Positions 19,901-27,045 of a DNA stretch of 39,152 nucleotides are shown piece by piece; positions within the stretch are counted from its first letter, which is position 1, and every line of letters begins with the position of its first letter. Under the pieces are notes generated by a model. That model ran no database searches and was not told the DNA's origin. It worked only from the letters and a program-made list of their open reading frames with translations. Both the position numbers and the translations under genes were made by a program. Source of the stretch: Mikrocytos mackini (taxonomy: Eukaryota; Endomyxa; Ascetosporea; Mikrocytida; Mikrocytiidae); the NCBI GenBank assembly GCA_030180075.1, contig JASNJN010000060.1, positions 1 through 39,152 on the forward strand, given 5' to 3'.

Positions 19901-21047
19901 AACAGTCTACTATAATGTCTGCGTTGTTTTCCAGGTAACTTTTGTAGTTCAGAACAGAAAGAGTAGTGTTTGCTTTGTTGAAGTAGTCTACAGATAACAC
20001 GTCAATGTAAAGGCCCAATATAATTTCTTTTAGTATTTTGTCGTATAAAGGTTGTTCTGAGATAGTTAGCATCAATATGAATGAAAATTGATTAAACTCT
20101 AAAAGGCCACTCTTTATAAAATTGACGAGTTCTTTTATAAGATTGGAATCCAATAGTAACTTCTGTTTTAGTTTGTAAAGCATCCGTTTGTAGTTTATTT
20201 TAATCCATTTACACTGTATGTTGGATATTGTTGTATTAACTGTCTTGATTAAATCAATCAAAATGTCAGTAACAGCAACAGGTTGGCTATACAACTCGAA
20301 GTGGTAAGTTAGAATGTTAACTAGCTTCTGTAAATAACTTATAAATAATAAGTTGTCTGCTTTTGTAGTTAGGAAAGAAATCAATACACGCTGTCCTTCA
20401 TTCAGCCTTGTATTTATCTTCTTTATTATGTAGTTTAACTGTTCGACCATTAGCCTTTCCTTTTGTGTCAGTTTCTTTGCTGACTTAGGAAGTTTAAAGT
20501 TTTGTATGTATGTTGTAATAGCGTGTAGTATACATTCGGAGACAGCCACGCAAAGGTAGTAGTAATCTGTGTGGTTAGGTTCGTCGTCATCAAGCTCGAA
20601 TGAAGTCACCTTTTCATCTATTTCATCGAACTTGTGAAGAACGAGCTGGAGACAAGACCCGTCTAAGTTCAAAGACTCGCCAATTATGTTTTTGAAGAAT
20701 TTGTTGATGTGTGATTGCTTAGCCGTGAAGGTCTCGAAATCAATCTGACCGTTGACGAAACTTGTCTCGCTGAATACAACACTATTGTGGTTGAAGTAGA
20801 ACTCGAATATACGCCCTAGTACTTCTCTATGCTTCCCCACTTCGAGATGGTTCTTTAAAAACGTTTGTGTGTACTGGTTAATGATAAGAAAGTTCTTCTC
20901 GTTGATAAACCCGTTCGCAATCGAAAATTCCATCAGCAAAAGTGATATCTCCTCTTCGTATTTTAATTTATCGATAAGTTCTGTCTCTAAGTTCTCGGAA
21001 TGTGTCTGTAATATCTGTTCGATTTTTTTATTTTCAAATTTTAACAT
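16953..21047 (-). CDS. FANCI: FANCI-like Fanconi anaemia / interstrand crosslink repair protein
   Basis: A 1364-residue, almost entirely helical (solenoid-type) protein, starting at ATG 21047; a TTG at 21086 opens a longer frame that would overlap the neighbour. I match it to FANCI from memory of the human protein in three places. The C-terminus (residues ~1285-1320) reads ...FVMEEFIRVYYKTAIS...KRNVKHYESKSVNRDFCIKK, like the human IEQYEKFLIHLSKKSK...KLSTSRDFKIK, and is followed by a Lys-rich tail (~1330-1338). Mid-protein there is NKILGINILGVLINTVEMLI, like human [20 protein letters not shown]. Near the N-terminus, QYTQTFLKNHLEVGKHREVLGRIFEF is like the region after the human LLVELANEF. FANCI pairs with FANCD2 and clamps on DNA during crosslink repair; the protein's usual length is about 1330. 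The ubiquitinated Lys cannot be assigned by eye. It is convergent with dynamin (88 bp) and divergent from the CCCH gene (13 bp). Confidence 0.72.
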   Translation of the reverse strand: MLKFENKKIEQILQTHSENLETELIDKLKYEEEISLLLMEFSIANGFINEKNFLIINQYTQTFLKNHLEVGKHREVLGRIFEFYFNHNSVVFSETSFVNGQIDFETFTAKQSHINKFFKNIIGESLNLDGSCLQLVLHKFDEIDEKVTSFELDDDEPNHTDYYYLCVAVSECILHAITTYIQNFKLPKSAKKLTQKERLMVEQLNYIIKKINTRLNEGQRVLISFLTTKADNLLFISYLQKLVNILTYHFELYSQPVAVTDILIDLIKTVNTTISNIQCKWIKINYKRMLYKLKQKLLLDSNLIKELVNFIKSGLLEFNQFSFILMLTISEQPLYDKILKEIILGLYIDVLSVDYFNKANTTLSVLNYKSYLENNADIIVDCCCISPSNVESLLQEGYQENLVSKSDNKILGINILGVLINTVEMLIHNKENFKLIEIFLSFILYNISHVFEFVSNTNNVPKTSVLKMKDKNDMAESVVSISKCVLIYICKNIETKAKFYILFKTVEQLITHLRTPKVNNERIIDCLLSTIYLLLQIVDDLEDIQDKVFKEINTIINLLECLNLPQLSFLFNNIIFIIQSKLTSTEDNVYKEISTNLNILVSKMFISSSLELRQKAIYIYFTLLETHNVDIITWEKVYVNSLIILKQNNKISTQLKPLLFSFIRKLFEVNEKYKPDFANKAEINLSRLLNMDKETFPISMQRVFTDNNQEEPILGEILHLHVLNNEMIDKLIERICHFDFTKFFIQKGPQKNFILNLFLVLISISSKDDDWKDTNKKLCLLFAKNLYSHGKSICIDSSIVTFETPFILRFIVQQFVYLLSKLYSEPNMYTNNKTVEMVANNLTAINYTMKIVDFCVPIQTHVDDNSIFDTHWSPINSDVLNVFYRTINFMTNDINKLANVGNKNKSPGIPIVKQLLQLCTNILERYKGNYKYLVDYLLLDLDKAKAVLASLIKLSVHYIDKKEFNDAIYVLSFIKCFNKVFQHDTKLFNNIKGIVDRFIADVFEQYPLPTGPIAKAMILLYFYKKKAVDLCLDKFMVYILENICKPLSFNKDCERKYFIDLYCNEYLNIDNELTFEKESRSFEKLAGVGLENRNVLLQITIEKITKKFENVNCLFKDVYNKIKNRKGFNINSDNMVLDIEVHLITNYINIVFCLTKTYFPFLFRFDLDFVSAFKGVHLLTKLFKLSMFITKTFLTASNASNTNSNNTSSTLNTSVLSNLSGLQTQETVVWEFMNFVYNDITSITLQFIKSIQNKTSVANIENKKLIVEKEKKQLPFLSFVMEEFIRVYYKTAISNGKRNVKHYESKSVNRDFCIKKDHLEDSNANMFGEKKKKKKRSKTSSGNSVDDSTTITEPESSKIYGLGN

Positions 21048-21060
21048 TTGAAAAAAAACA
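21048..21060. promoter_or_regulatory. 13-bp divergent start-codon spacer (FANCI-like / CCCH)
   Basis: Only ttgaaaaaaaaca separates two divergent ATGs. Any promoter must lie within the coding sequence of the opposite gene or be shared. The surrounding sequence CAAATTTTAACATTTGA is nearly the same as that at the other divergent pair (22509-22525). It resembles the AAATTT-like signals described near microsporidian start codons. Confidence 0.5.
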
Positions 21061-21729
21061 ATGGACGAACAAAACAACAACAACACGCCCCCAATGGGTA
21101 ATCAGAACATCAGAAAAACTCAAATGTGCAAATTATGGCTCAGAACTGGTAAGTGTACCAGGAATGTTTGTGTGTACGCCCATGGGCAAGATGAACTCTC
21201 TCCCCCTCCTCAGGGACGTCGAACAAAACCCTGTTTAAACTTTATGAACAAAAACTACTGTCAAGCTGGTGACAATTGTCATTTTTCCCACGACAAGTCT
21301 CAGTTTGTGAATTTCCAGGCCAATAAGAGTAATTATTTCAATAAAGACAACAATTTCAATCGATCGTATCAAAAGCCCTGTTTTAAGTTCTTTAATGATG
21401 GCAACTGTCCATATGGCGAGAACTGTACTTTCAGCCACGATCCTCAGGAAAACAAATTCAATCGTTCCGGGCCTTCATTTGGTTACAAGTCCCATAATAA
21501 TCAGAATAATATGCACAGCAACTCAAATTATAACAAGAGGACCAAACTGTCCGATTATAGGCGTACTAATTTTAAAGACAATGCATATAGCAGTAATATT
21601 CCTGGATACAATAAAGCATTTAGAAAAAATTATAAAATTAACCATAACACAGTGGCTAAGAAGTGGTTTATTGATGTCGTTTGGAATAAACAAAAGGATA
21701 TTTTGAAACAGAGCTTTCCAACGAAATAA
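21061..21729 (+). CDS. Protein with three CCCH zinc fingers (RNA-binding)
   Basis: A 222-residue protein. Finger 1 is C23-x8-C32-x4-C37-x3-H41 (CKLWLRTGKCTRNVCVYAH). Finger 2 is C58-x8-C67-x5-C73-x3-H77. Finger 3 is C107-x8-C116-x5-C122-x3-H126 (CFKFFNDGNCPYGENCTFSH). The C-terminal 95 residues are Asn/Lys/Arg-rich and basic. Such fingers bind AU-rich or other single-stranded RNA; TTP/TIS11-type mRNA decay factors have two fingers with a YKTELC-like lead, and RKTQMC before finger 1 resembles that lead. I would call it a post-transcriptional regulator of unknown target. The start is fixed by the 13-bp gap to the divergent FANCI-like gene. Confidence 0.9.
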   Translation: MDEQNNNNTPPMGNQNIRKTQMCKLWLRTGKCTRNVCVYAHGQDELSPPPQGRRTKPCLNFMNKNYCQAGDNCHFSHDKSQFVNFQANKSNYFNKDNNFNRSYQKPCFKFFNDGNCPYGENCTFSHDPQENKFNRSGPSFGYKSHNNQNNMHSNSNYNKRTKLSDYRRTNFKDNAYSSNIPGYNKAFRKNYKINHNTVAKKWFIDVVWNKQKDILKQSFPTK

Positions 21730-21838
21730 ATCTATCAAAGATTTAAAGTAAATAATTTAATCTTTAAATTAAATTCAATCATAGTTGTTAAAAAAGATAA
21801 ACATTTTATTTGTTAATGTTTTTCATTTGTTTATTTAT

Positions 21839-22522
21839 TTACAAATCGTTATTGACATTTACTTCTCGTGAATAGTCCTCAAGAGATATACACCCTACAT
21901 TTTCATTCAACATTTTCTTGCTCAAACAAAATGGTTTCCTCAAAAACTCATTTATTATTAGTTTAGGCAATAAATCCGCGTCGTTCAAATTTATTATTAC
22001 GTAAATCTCTGCGTATTTTGGTATGAAATTGGAAACCATAACAAATATGGTAAACACAAAGAGAAATCTTAGGTTGAGCAATATGGTCACTGTTTCTCTA
22101 AGCCACCGCTTTCTTCTAATGTAAATGAAAATGCCAAGAGCTATAAAGATAAGCGATATGGCTGTGTAAATGTACAAACTGTTACCGTTATTTGAAGTCT
22201 TTGTTTTTGTATCTAAAGGTGGTTGTGGTGTCCCTTTTATGATAAGTATGCCCATTTCTACTTTGTGTTCCAGTTTGATTGCTTCTTTGGGTATGTCCTT
22301 GTGCAAACTGATATTGATGAAGTTGGATTTAGAAGCATTGTTGATATTGAGAATGTATACGACATATCGAGCTTCGTGATATTCGAATTTGACTGTGTTG
22401 ATTTCTGAATTAAGCATAATCGTTTCAACCGTGGTGGATATCTTTAATATGTCGTCATAAGATGCAAACAGTGTTGAGAAAGCGTGTTGAGCAAGTATTT
22501 GAAGAATTACAAATTTTAGCAT
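21839..22522 (-). CDS. Small membrane protein with signal sequence, unidentified
   Basis: The product has 227 residues. Residues 1-20 (MLKFVILQILAQHAFSTLFA) look like a signal peptide. Residues ~21-114 form a soluble, probably lumenal domain rich in beta-type sequence, with an N-glycosylation sequon (NAS at 62-64). Residues ~116-135 are a transmembrane helix followed by RRKRW. Residues ~151-166 form a second hydrophobic segment. The last 60 residues (KPFCLSKKMLNENVGCISLEDYSRE) are polar with two Cys. The layout suggests an ER or secretory-pathway membrane protein. I do not recognise the family. It is divergent from SmE with 14 bp between start codons, and its stop is 109 bp from the CCCH gene's stop. 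Confidence 0.75.
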   Translation of the reverse strand: MLKFVILQILAQHAFSTLFASYDDILKISTTVETIMLNSEINTVKFEYHEARYVVYILNINNASKSNFINISLHKDIPKEAIKLEHKVEMGILIIKGTPQPPLDTKTKTSNNGNSLYIYTAISLIFIALGIFIYIRRKRWLRETVTILLNLRFLFVFTIFVMVSNFIPKYAEIYVIINLNDADLLPKLIINEFLRKPFCLSKKMLNENVGCISLEDYSREVNVNNDL

Positions 22523-22536
22523 TTCATTTCAAAAAC
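22523..22536. promoter_or_regulatory. 14-bp divergent start-codon spacer (membrane protein / SmE)
   Basis: ttcatttcaaaaac lies between two divergent ATGs. The sequence at the left gene's start, CAAATTTTAGCATTTCA, matches the one at the FANCI-like start at most positions. The minus-strand ATG at 22527 opens only a three-codon frame, a possible tiny upstream ORF. Confidence 0.45.
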
Positions 22537-22824
22537 ATGGTTTCAGAGCATGGCTTAGTTTCATTCTTAGACACACAAACGAACGTTCGAATAACACTAA
22601 AAGGATCTCGAAAGGCTAATTTAGTGGGTATTATTCGCGGGTTCGACGAGTACATGAACATTACATTGAGAGACGCTTATAAAGTGATATTTGTACCAGA
22701 AAAGGACGAAAATGGAAAAATAAAAAGCCACAAAAAGAACAAACAAAATTTAGGCGACTTAGTTTTAATGGGAGACACAATTTTATTTATCCACGAAGAA
22801 AAAGAACACAAAATTGAAAACTAA
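22537..22824 (+). CDS. SNRPE: Spliceosomal Sm protein E
   Basis: A 95-residue Sm-fold protein, the usual size for SmE, starting at ATG 22537. An upstream in-frame ATG at 22462 would run through the divergent gene's start and is less likely. Sm1 motif residues are in VRITLKGSRKANLVGIIRGF, followed by DEYMNITLRDA, the SmE signature. Sm2 is LGDLVLMGDTILFIHEEKE. A Lys-rich loop (DENGKIKSHKKNKQN) separates the motifs and is longer than in human SmE. It forms part of the heptameric Sm ring on U snRNAs. Its presence implies that a splicing machinery is kept, although none of the genes here needs an intron. Its TAA abuts the stop codon of the convergent gene with no gap. Confidence 0.93.
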   Translation: MVSEHGLVSFLDTQTNVRITLKGSRKANLVGIIRGFDEYMNITLRDAYKVIFVPEKDENGKIKSHKKNKQNLGDLVLMGDTILFIHEEKEHKIEN

Positions 22825-23424
22825 TTATCTGCTCTGTAACTTATATTTTATCCCTTCTTTAGTATATACTCCAGTTATCAAATCTAAATGGATTACCCCT
22901 CCCAATAAAGATTCGCCCTTTTCGCCAATTGTGTTTACAAATGTTTCCCTCGATAATCCGTCAACGGCAAACTCTTCTTTGATTCGTATTTTATGAATTA
23001 ATACATTGAATTCCTCGAAAGTAAACGCCTTTTTATAATAATCTGGCAATGTAGTGTATTTTTCTTCGGTACAATATTCTGGTATTTCGTCTAGTTTTGT
23101 GTTTTGTTGCAAAATTGTGCTTTTATCGGTGAAATTTGAATCTTTTTCTGAGTGTTGTGAATCATCTGATAAATAACTGGCGTCGGAGTTTTCTTGAGAG
23201 CTCTTTTCGTTGTTGATTAACGTGTTTTGAGAATTAGAACTTGGTTCATTAATTGCAAGTGTGTTAGTCTCTGATATTGTTCGAATTTCTTGAAAAATTG
23301 ATTCTAGGTCCGCTAATCGTCCTTTGATAGACTCATTTACATTTTGGCTCTTTAATGGTGCTGTAATATCGGATGTTTCCTGTAAAACATCCAGTATGCT
23401 CTGAAAACTTAATAAATGTTCCAT
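22825..23424 (-). CDS. Hypothetical protein, 199 residues; weak SKA1-like hint
   Basis: I do not recognise this protein with confidence. Residues ~1-60 are helical (SIKGRLADLESIFQEIRTIS). Residues ~60-115 are Ser/Asn/Asp-rich and probably disordered. Residues ~117-199 form a compact domain (IPEYCTEEKYTTLPDYYKKAFTFEEFNVL..., ending GVYTKEGIKYKL). The stretch LPDYYKKAFTFEEFNVLIHKI loosely resembles the start of the microtubule-binding winged helix of kinetochore protein SKA1 (IPKYMKGRLTYDQINAVIKEI), but the domain here is shorter. That is a guess. The gene is tandem with the APC2-like gene (189 bp upstream) and shares a TAATTA stop-stop junction with SmE. Confidence 0.7.
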   Translation of the reverse strand: MEHLLSFQSILDVLQETSDITAPLKSQNVNESIKGRLADLESIFQEIRTISETNTLAINEPSSNSQNTLINNEKSSQENSDASYLSDDSQHSEKDSNFTDKSTILQQNTKLDEIPEYCTEEKYTTLPDYYKKAFTFEEFNVLIHKIRIKEEFAVDGLSRETFVNTIGEKGESLLGGVIHLDLITGVYTKEGIKYKLQSR

Positions 23425-23613
23425 TGGTTAAATTTCAGTTTTTGAAACACAAATTTCAAATTCGTAATAAAGGGACTCTAATATTTTTACTAAGTTATAA
23501 AACCCCGATGTATAGGTACTTTAAAACATATTTGATTCATTCGGTTTGAAAATTCTTGTCTGAGATTTTACATCATTTTCAAACAAATTTGATTTTAAAA
23601 TTGATACAAACCT

Positions 23614-25227
23614 TTATATAATCAAACTTACTATATAATCACTATTCCCTTCCATTTTCTCTCTCCTTATAACTCCTCTCTTAACCATATTTCCTATCAA
23701 CTTATAGAATGCACCTTCATTTAGTCCGAATTGAACACTTAACACACTTTCAAATGCCCATTTCTGTTTATTCACTGTTTCCAAAACCAAGAACTCTAAA
23801 GGCAGCATCTTAATTATCGTCCCTTTATCTGTTACTACTTCAATATACCCAACATTCCCAAGCAATTTGATTTCGATTCCATTTTGTTGAGCAAATATAC
23901 ACTTTTCTTTTTCTTCTATTTCAAAAAACTGTTCGTTCTGCAATGTAAGTTCCACTTTATATTCCTCTTCTAAATTCCAATTATCTAAGCTTATCATTTT
24001 CTCTTTTATTTCTTTTATTTTTATGAATATATTTTCCACAAGATGATCTGGGAATATTCTGCGAATATTCTCTTCATTGTCTTCTATTTTCATCCATCGT
24101 TTAGTTCCGTTCAACATATCTAAAATAATAATATTTGAAACCTCATTTATTATTTCAGATTTATCACCTAGGAAGTCAAGAAAACACGGAAGAAGGTTTT
24201 TTGATGTAAAGTTTTTTTCTATGCTAACTTCATCGTATGGAATAACTCCCATTGTATTGTCTTCAAATTCATCCTCTACAATATCACACCAACATTTGTT
24301 CCAAAATAGTTTATTGTTATCTCTGAAAAATAAAAAATCCATAACACCTTCTTTTGATGATATACTATTAAGAAAACTTTTCACGAGATTATCTACGTCT
24401 TTTGTATTCGTGAATGGAACTGTCTCAAATATCTTAATGAGAACGTTAACACACTTTTCAATATCTTGAATTGGCGCAGCTTTACTGAATTCATTTACGA
24501 TTCTTTCAATGAAATCTGTGTTGTCAAACAAAAGCAAACTTTCTTTTATTCCCAGTTTCCTAAGTTTGTAGTCGTCCATCTGAATTAAACAAGGAATGTT
24601 ACTTGTGAATGTTTTATGTACACCAATGTCTACCATGGCCGACAAGCGCGTGAGTTTGTCAGTCTTCCATAATATGTCGCATATAAAAACAATGTAAGAA
24701 GGGAGTTGATCAAACACTTGCTTTTTTAATGTTTGTTCATTACGAGGAGAAAGGAATATTTTGGTGCTTAAGTCAAACAATACGTTCTTTATGTGGTAGA
24801 TAATTGGTTGTAATAATGGTAAGTCTAAGTTAAGATCGAACAGCGTTGGTAGCATTGAATAAGTCTGCTGCAAATTAATTGTTTGTAATATTTTAGGCAC
24901 AAGTTCTTTATTGTAATGCTTCAGTATGTTGAGTGCTGTTAAATTCAATAATGTGAGTTGAATGTCGCACATATTTGGATCTATAGAAAGTAAATGAATG
25001 TTACTGTAAATATTAATGAACGTTTCAATGTTAATGGAAGATAATTTCTTGTTGTTGTCGTTAAATAAAAGATTTTGCTCGTATAACTCCAAAAGAGTGT
25101 TTATATGAATAGTTCTAAATAAGACAGTGTTGTTCTTGATTGTCTGGAGCGCCTCTGGGTCGTGTCTGAGCAATAAAGATGAAACTAACCCTAGTTTCAG
25201 TTTTATTGCTTTATATTTCACGTCCAT
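23614..25227 (-). CDS. APC2: APC2/cullin-like anaphase-promoting complex subunit
   Basis: A 537-residue, mostly helical protein. The C-terminal winged-helix (WHB/APC2) domain is the best evidence: EFLVLETVNKQKWAFESVLS, then LNEGAFYKLIGNMVKRGVIRRE, ending at the stop, preceded by GYIEVVTDKGTIIKMLP, like the 4-helix/alpha-beta region before cullin winged helices. A cullin-homology stretch can be seen at SKNLLPCFLDFLGDKSEIIN...ILDMLN (compare the LL..YGS..LF..EY...LADRLL consensus). APC2 is the scaffold that holds the APC11 RING in the mitotic ubiquitin ligase. Human APC2 is ~820 residues; the N-terminal cullin repeats are reduced here. There is no neddylation-site Lys motif, which favours APC2 over CUL1-3. 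It is divergent from CDC45 (96 bp). Confidence 0.68.
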   Translation of the reverse strand: MDVKYKAIKLKLGLVSSLLLRHDPEALQTIKNNTVLFRTIHINTLLELYEQNLLFNDNNKKLSSINIETFINIYSNIHLLSIDPNMCDIQLTLLNLTALNILKHYNKELVPKILQTINLQQTYSMLPTLFDLNLDLPLLQPIIYHIKNVLFDLSTKIFLSPRNEQTLKKQVFDQLPSYIVFICDILWKTDKLTRLSAMVDIGVHKTFTSNIPCLIQMDDYKLRKLGIKESLLLFDNTDFIERIVNEFSKAAPIQDIEKCVNVLIKIFETVPFTNTKDVDNLVKSFLNSISSKEGVMDFLFFRDNNKLFWNKCWCDIVEDEFEDNTMGVIPYDEVSIEKNFTSKNLLPCFLDFLGDKSEIINEVSNIIILDMLNGTKRWMKIEDNEENIRRIFPDHLVENIFIKIKEIKEKMISLDNWNLEEEYKVELTLQNEQFFEIEEKEKCIFAQQNGIEIKLLGNVGYIEVVTDKGTIIKMLPLEFLVLETVNKQKWAFESVLSVQFGLNEGAFYKLIGNMVKRGVIRREKMEGNSDYIVSLII

Positions 25228-25284
25228 AGTTTTTATTGGAGTTTGTAATAATATAATGTGAATTTCTTCTTAGTTTGTGTCCTA

Positions 25285-25296
25285 TTTCCCTGGGGA
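25285..25296 (+). promoter_or_regulatory. CCC/GGG-like promoter signal upstream of CDC45
   Basis: TTTCCCTGGGG lies 28-39 bp upstream of the chosen CDC45 ATG in an otherwise AT-rich spacer. CCC-like (or reverse GGG-like) signals shortly upstream of start codons are known in microsporidia. Being nearly palindromic, it could serve the divergent APC2-like gene too. Confidence 0.35.
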
Positions 25297-25323
25297 AGTT
25301 TTAAGTGCAGTTTTAGCAATTTT

Positions 25324-26850
25324 ATGTTACTCAAGAAATCTTTTCTAGAAAAGATTTTCAAAGACCTAGAGGAATTGGAACTTATTGGAGTGAGTAGAAC
25401 AGTCAGTATTTTAACTTCACTGGATGTGGACTCAAATTTAGCCTGCAACCTACTCACTAACATTTTTCAGCGACGATCAATCACATATTTAGTCATACCC
25501 GTGCGGAACTACACCCAAGTAACGAAAGAACTACGAGCATACGCTACAAAGGAGTCCTCTGTTTCGATAGCAGTCTTAATTGGGTGTGGATCTGCTCTAA
25601 ATTGGTGCGACATTCTTTTCAAAGACTCTGCACTGTCTGACTTCACCAGCATCAACCTACACAAACTATATATAATAGACAAATACGAACAGTCTCCTTC
25701 TAATATTGCCAAAGACAACAAAATGGTAATATGTGTTCTTTTAAAGGAAAGCAACTTAACTTACTTCTTCTACAAAGAACTTGAATCATACATTAACTCG
25801 AATGACAGCACAATTGACTTATTTCCTTTATTAAAAGACGATACAATATTGTTCACCTTAGGTGCTTCTTCTTTTTGTTCGTATTTTAAACCTATCCAAA
25901 TTAAACACTCAAAAAACATCGATTTAGTGATCAAAATGAATTGCAAACAAAACGAAAGGATGAACATAATAAACAAAATTCAAGCGGAGATAGTAAACAA
26001 AGGAGATTTAAAATTTTCTATTTCGGAAGAAGGTCCTCCTTTGTTCAAAAGAGAGATGGGAATGTATGAGTCATTAAAACATAATGAAGAAATTAATGCG
26101 TTGGTTAGAATATTTAGCTCAGAAGGAGAAAGAACGTTAAAGCGAATACTAGTAAAATGTGGTATTCCTTTAAAAACAGCTATGGGCGATTTTTTAAGCA
26201 TTACAAACTCCAGAGCTGGTAATGAAGAGGAACAATTGAATAGTTTTTTATCTGCTTTGAAAGAGGAAAGAATTCCACTTGAAAAATATAAGACTTTATT
26301 GCTTAACAATGGAATGAGTATGGATAGCTTCTGTTTACTCTTATACTATATGGATGGGGAAACCGTTTGGGAAAAGATTCAACTTCTTAACTTGGACTGT
26401 GTTGAAGGAATAATCGGAAACCATTTTGTAAAAACGGTGTTTAACAGTAGAAAGCTTCTATTTCTACGGGCGATTGATATAATGGGAAAGAATAGCATTA
26501 AAAATACAAGGTTGTTTAGATACGCTATTGTAGACAGTATTGTATTAGATGATGGGTTTAAGGAGGCTAACGAAATAGGGAGAATGATTAGTACGTTCAA
26601 GTATAGGAAATGGAAGAAAAATAAAAAGCCATTTATTGTTGGAGTCGTGGTTAACGATATGTGTTATATTAAAACACAGATTATGGATGAACAAGTAGCA
26701 ACGTTCAGTTACGCTTTTGATATAACAAGAGAAAAATTAAAGTTGGAAAAAGATGAATTCAGCCCACTTGAAATGAAATTTGACGTGGATAAATTCCCAA
26801 TTTTTATAGAAGATCTGTTCTTTATTTATGAAGAGACTATAATAGAATAA
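25324..26850 (+). CDS. CDC45: CDC45 DNA replication initiation factor
   Basis: A 508-residue protein from ATG 25324. The frame is open upstream to 25258, but the family starts just before its first helix, so 25324 (MLLKKSFLEK) fits. Family features: SILTSLDVDSNLACNLLTNIFQ (CDC45 VLLFVALDVDALCACKILQALF), TYLVIPVRNYTQVTKE, then IAVLIGCGSALNWCDIL (human FILINCGANVDLLDIL) in the RecJ/DHH-like fold. Later come LVKCGIPLKTAMGDFLSI and HFVKTVFNSRKLLFLRAIDI, like the central and C-terminal regions of CDC45. The protein activates the MCM helicase as part of the CMG complex. Human CDC45 is 566 residues; the acidic loop is short here. It is convergent with the secreted-protein gene (195 bp). Confidence 0.85.
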   Translation: MLLKKSFLEKIFKDLEELELIGVSRTVSILTSLDVDSNLACNLLTNIFQRRSITYLVIPVRNYTQVTKELRAYATKESSVSIAVLIGCGSALNWCDILFKDSALSDFTSINLHKLYIIDKYEQSPSNIAKDNKMVICVLLKESNLTYFFYKELESYINSNDSTIDLFPLLKDDTILFTLGASSFCSYFKPIQIKHSKNIDLVIKMNCKQNERMNIINKIQAEIVNKGDLKFSISEEGPPLFKREMGMYESLKHNEEINALVRIFSSEGERTLKRILVKCGIPLKTAMGDFLSITNSRAGNEEEQLNSFLSALKEERIPLEKYKTLLLNNGMSMDSFCLLLYYMDGETVWEKIQLLNLDCVEGIIGNHFVKTVFNSRKLLFLRAIDIMGKNSIKNTRLFRYAIVDSIVLDDGFKEANEIGRMISTFKYRKWKKNKKPFIVGVVVNDMCYIKTQIMDEQVATFSYAFDITREKLKLEKDEFSPLEMKFDVDKFPIFIEDLFFIYEETIIE

Positions 26851-27045
26851 ATTTATCGAATTTGTATTATTTCTATAACGATTTACGACTTTATAATTTG
26901 TAATTGTGATTGTAGTAAGAATATTTCTTTAACATTTTAACTAAGATAAAGACTGAGTTATGTAACGTCAATATTTTGATGTATTAATATTTTGTTTTTA
27001 AAGAATACCATTTTATTATTAATAATTTAATCTTTATGAACAAAT

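Noticed and set aside
21002-21238. 78-codon ORF overlapping the FANCI-like/CCCH start region
   Set aside because: It is the +1 shadow of the CCCH gene; the overlapping frame with three intact zinc fingers explains the sequence.
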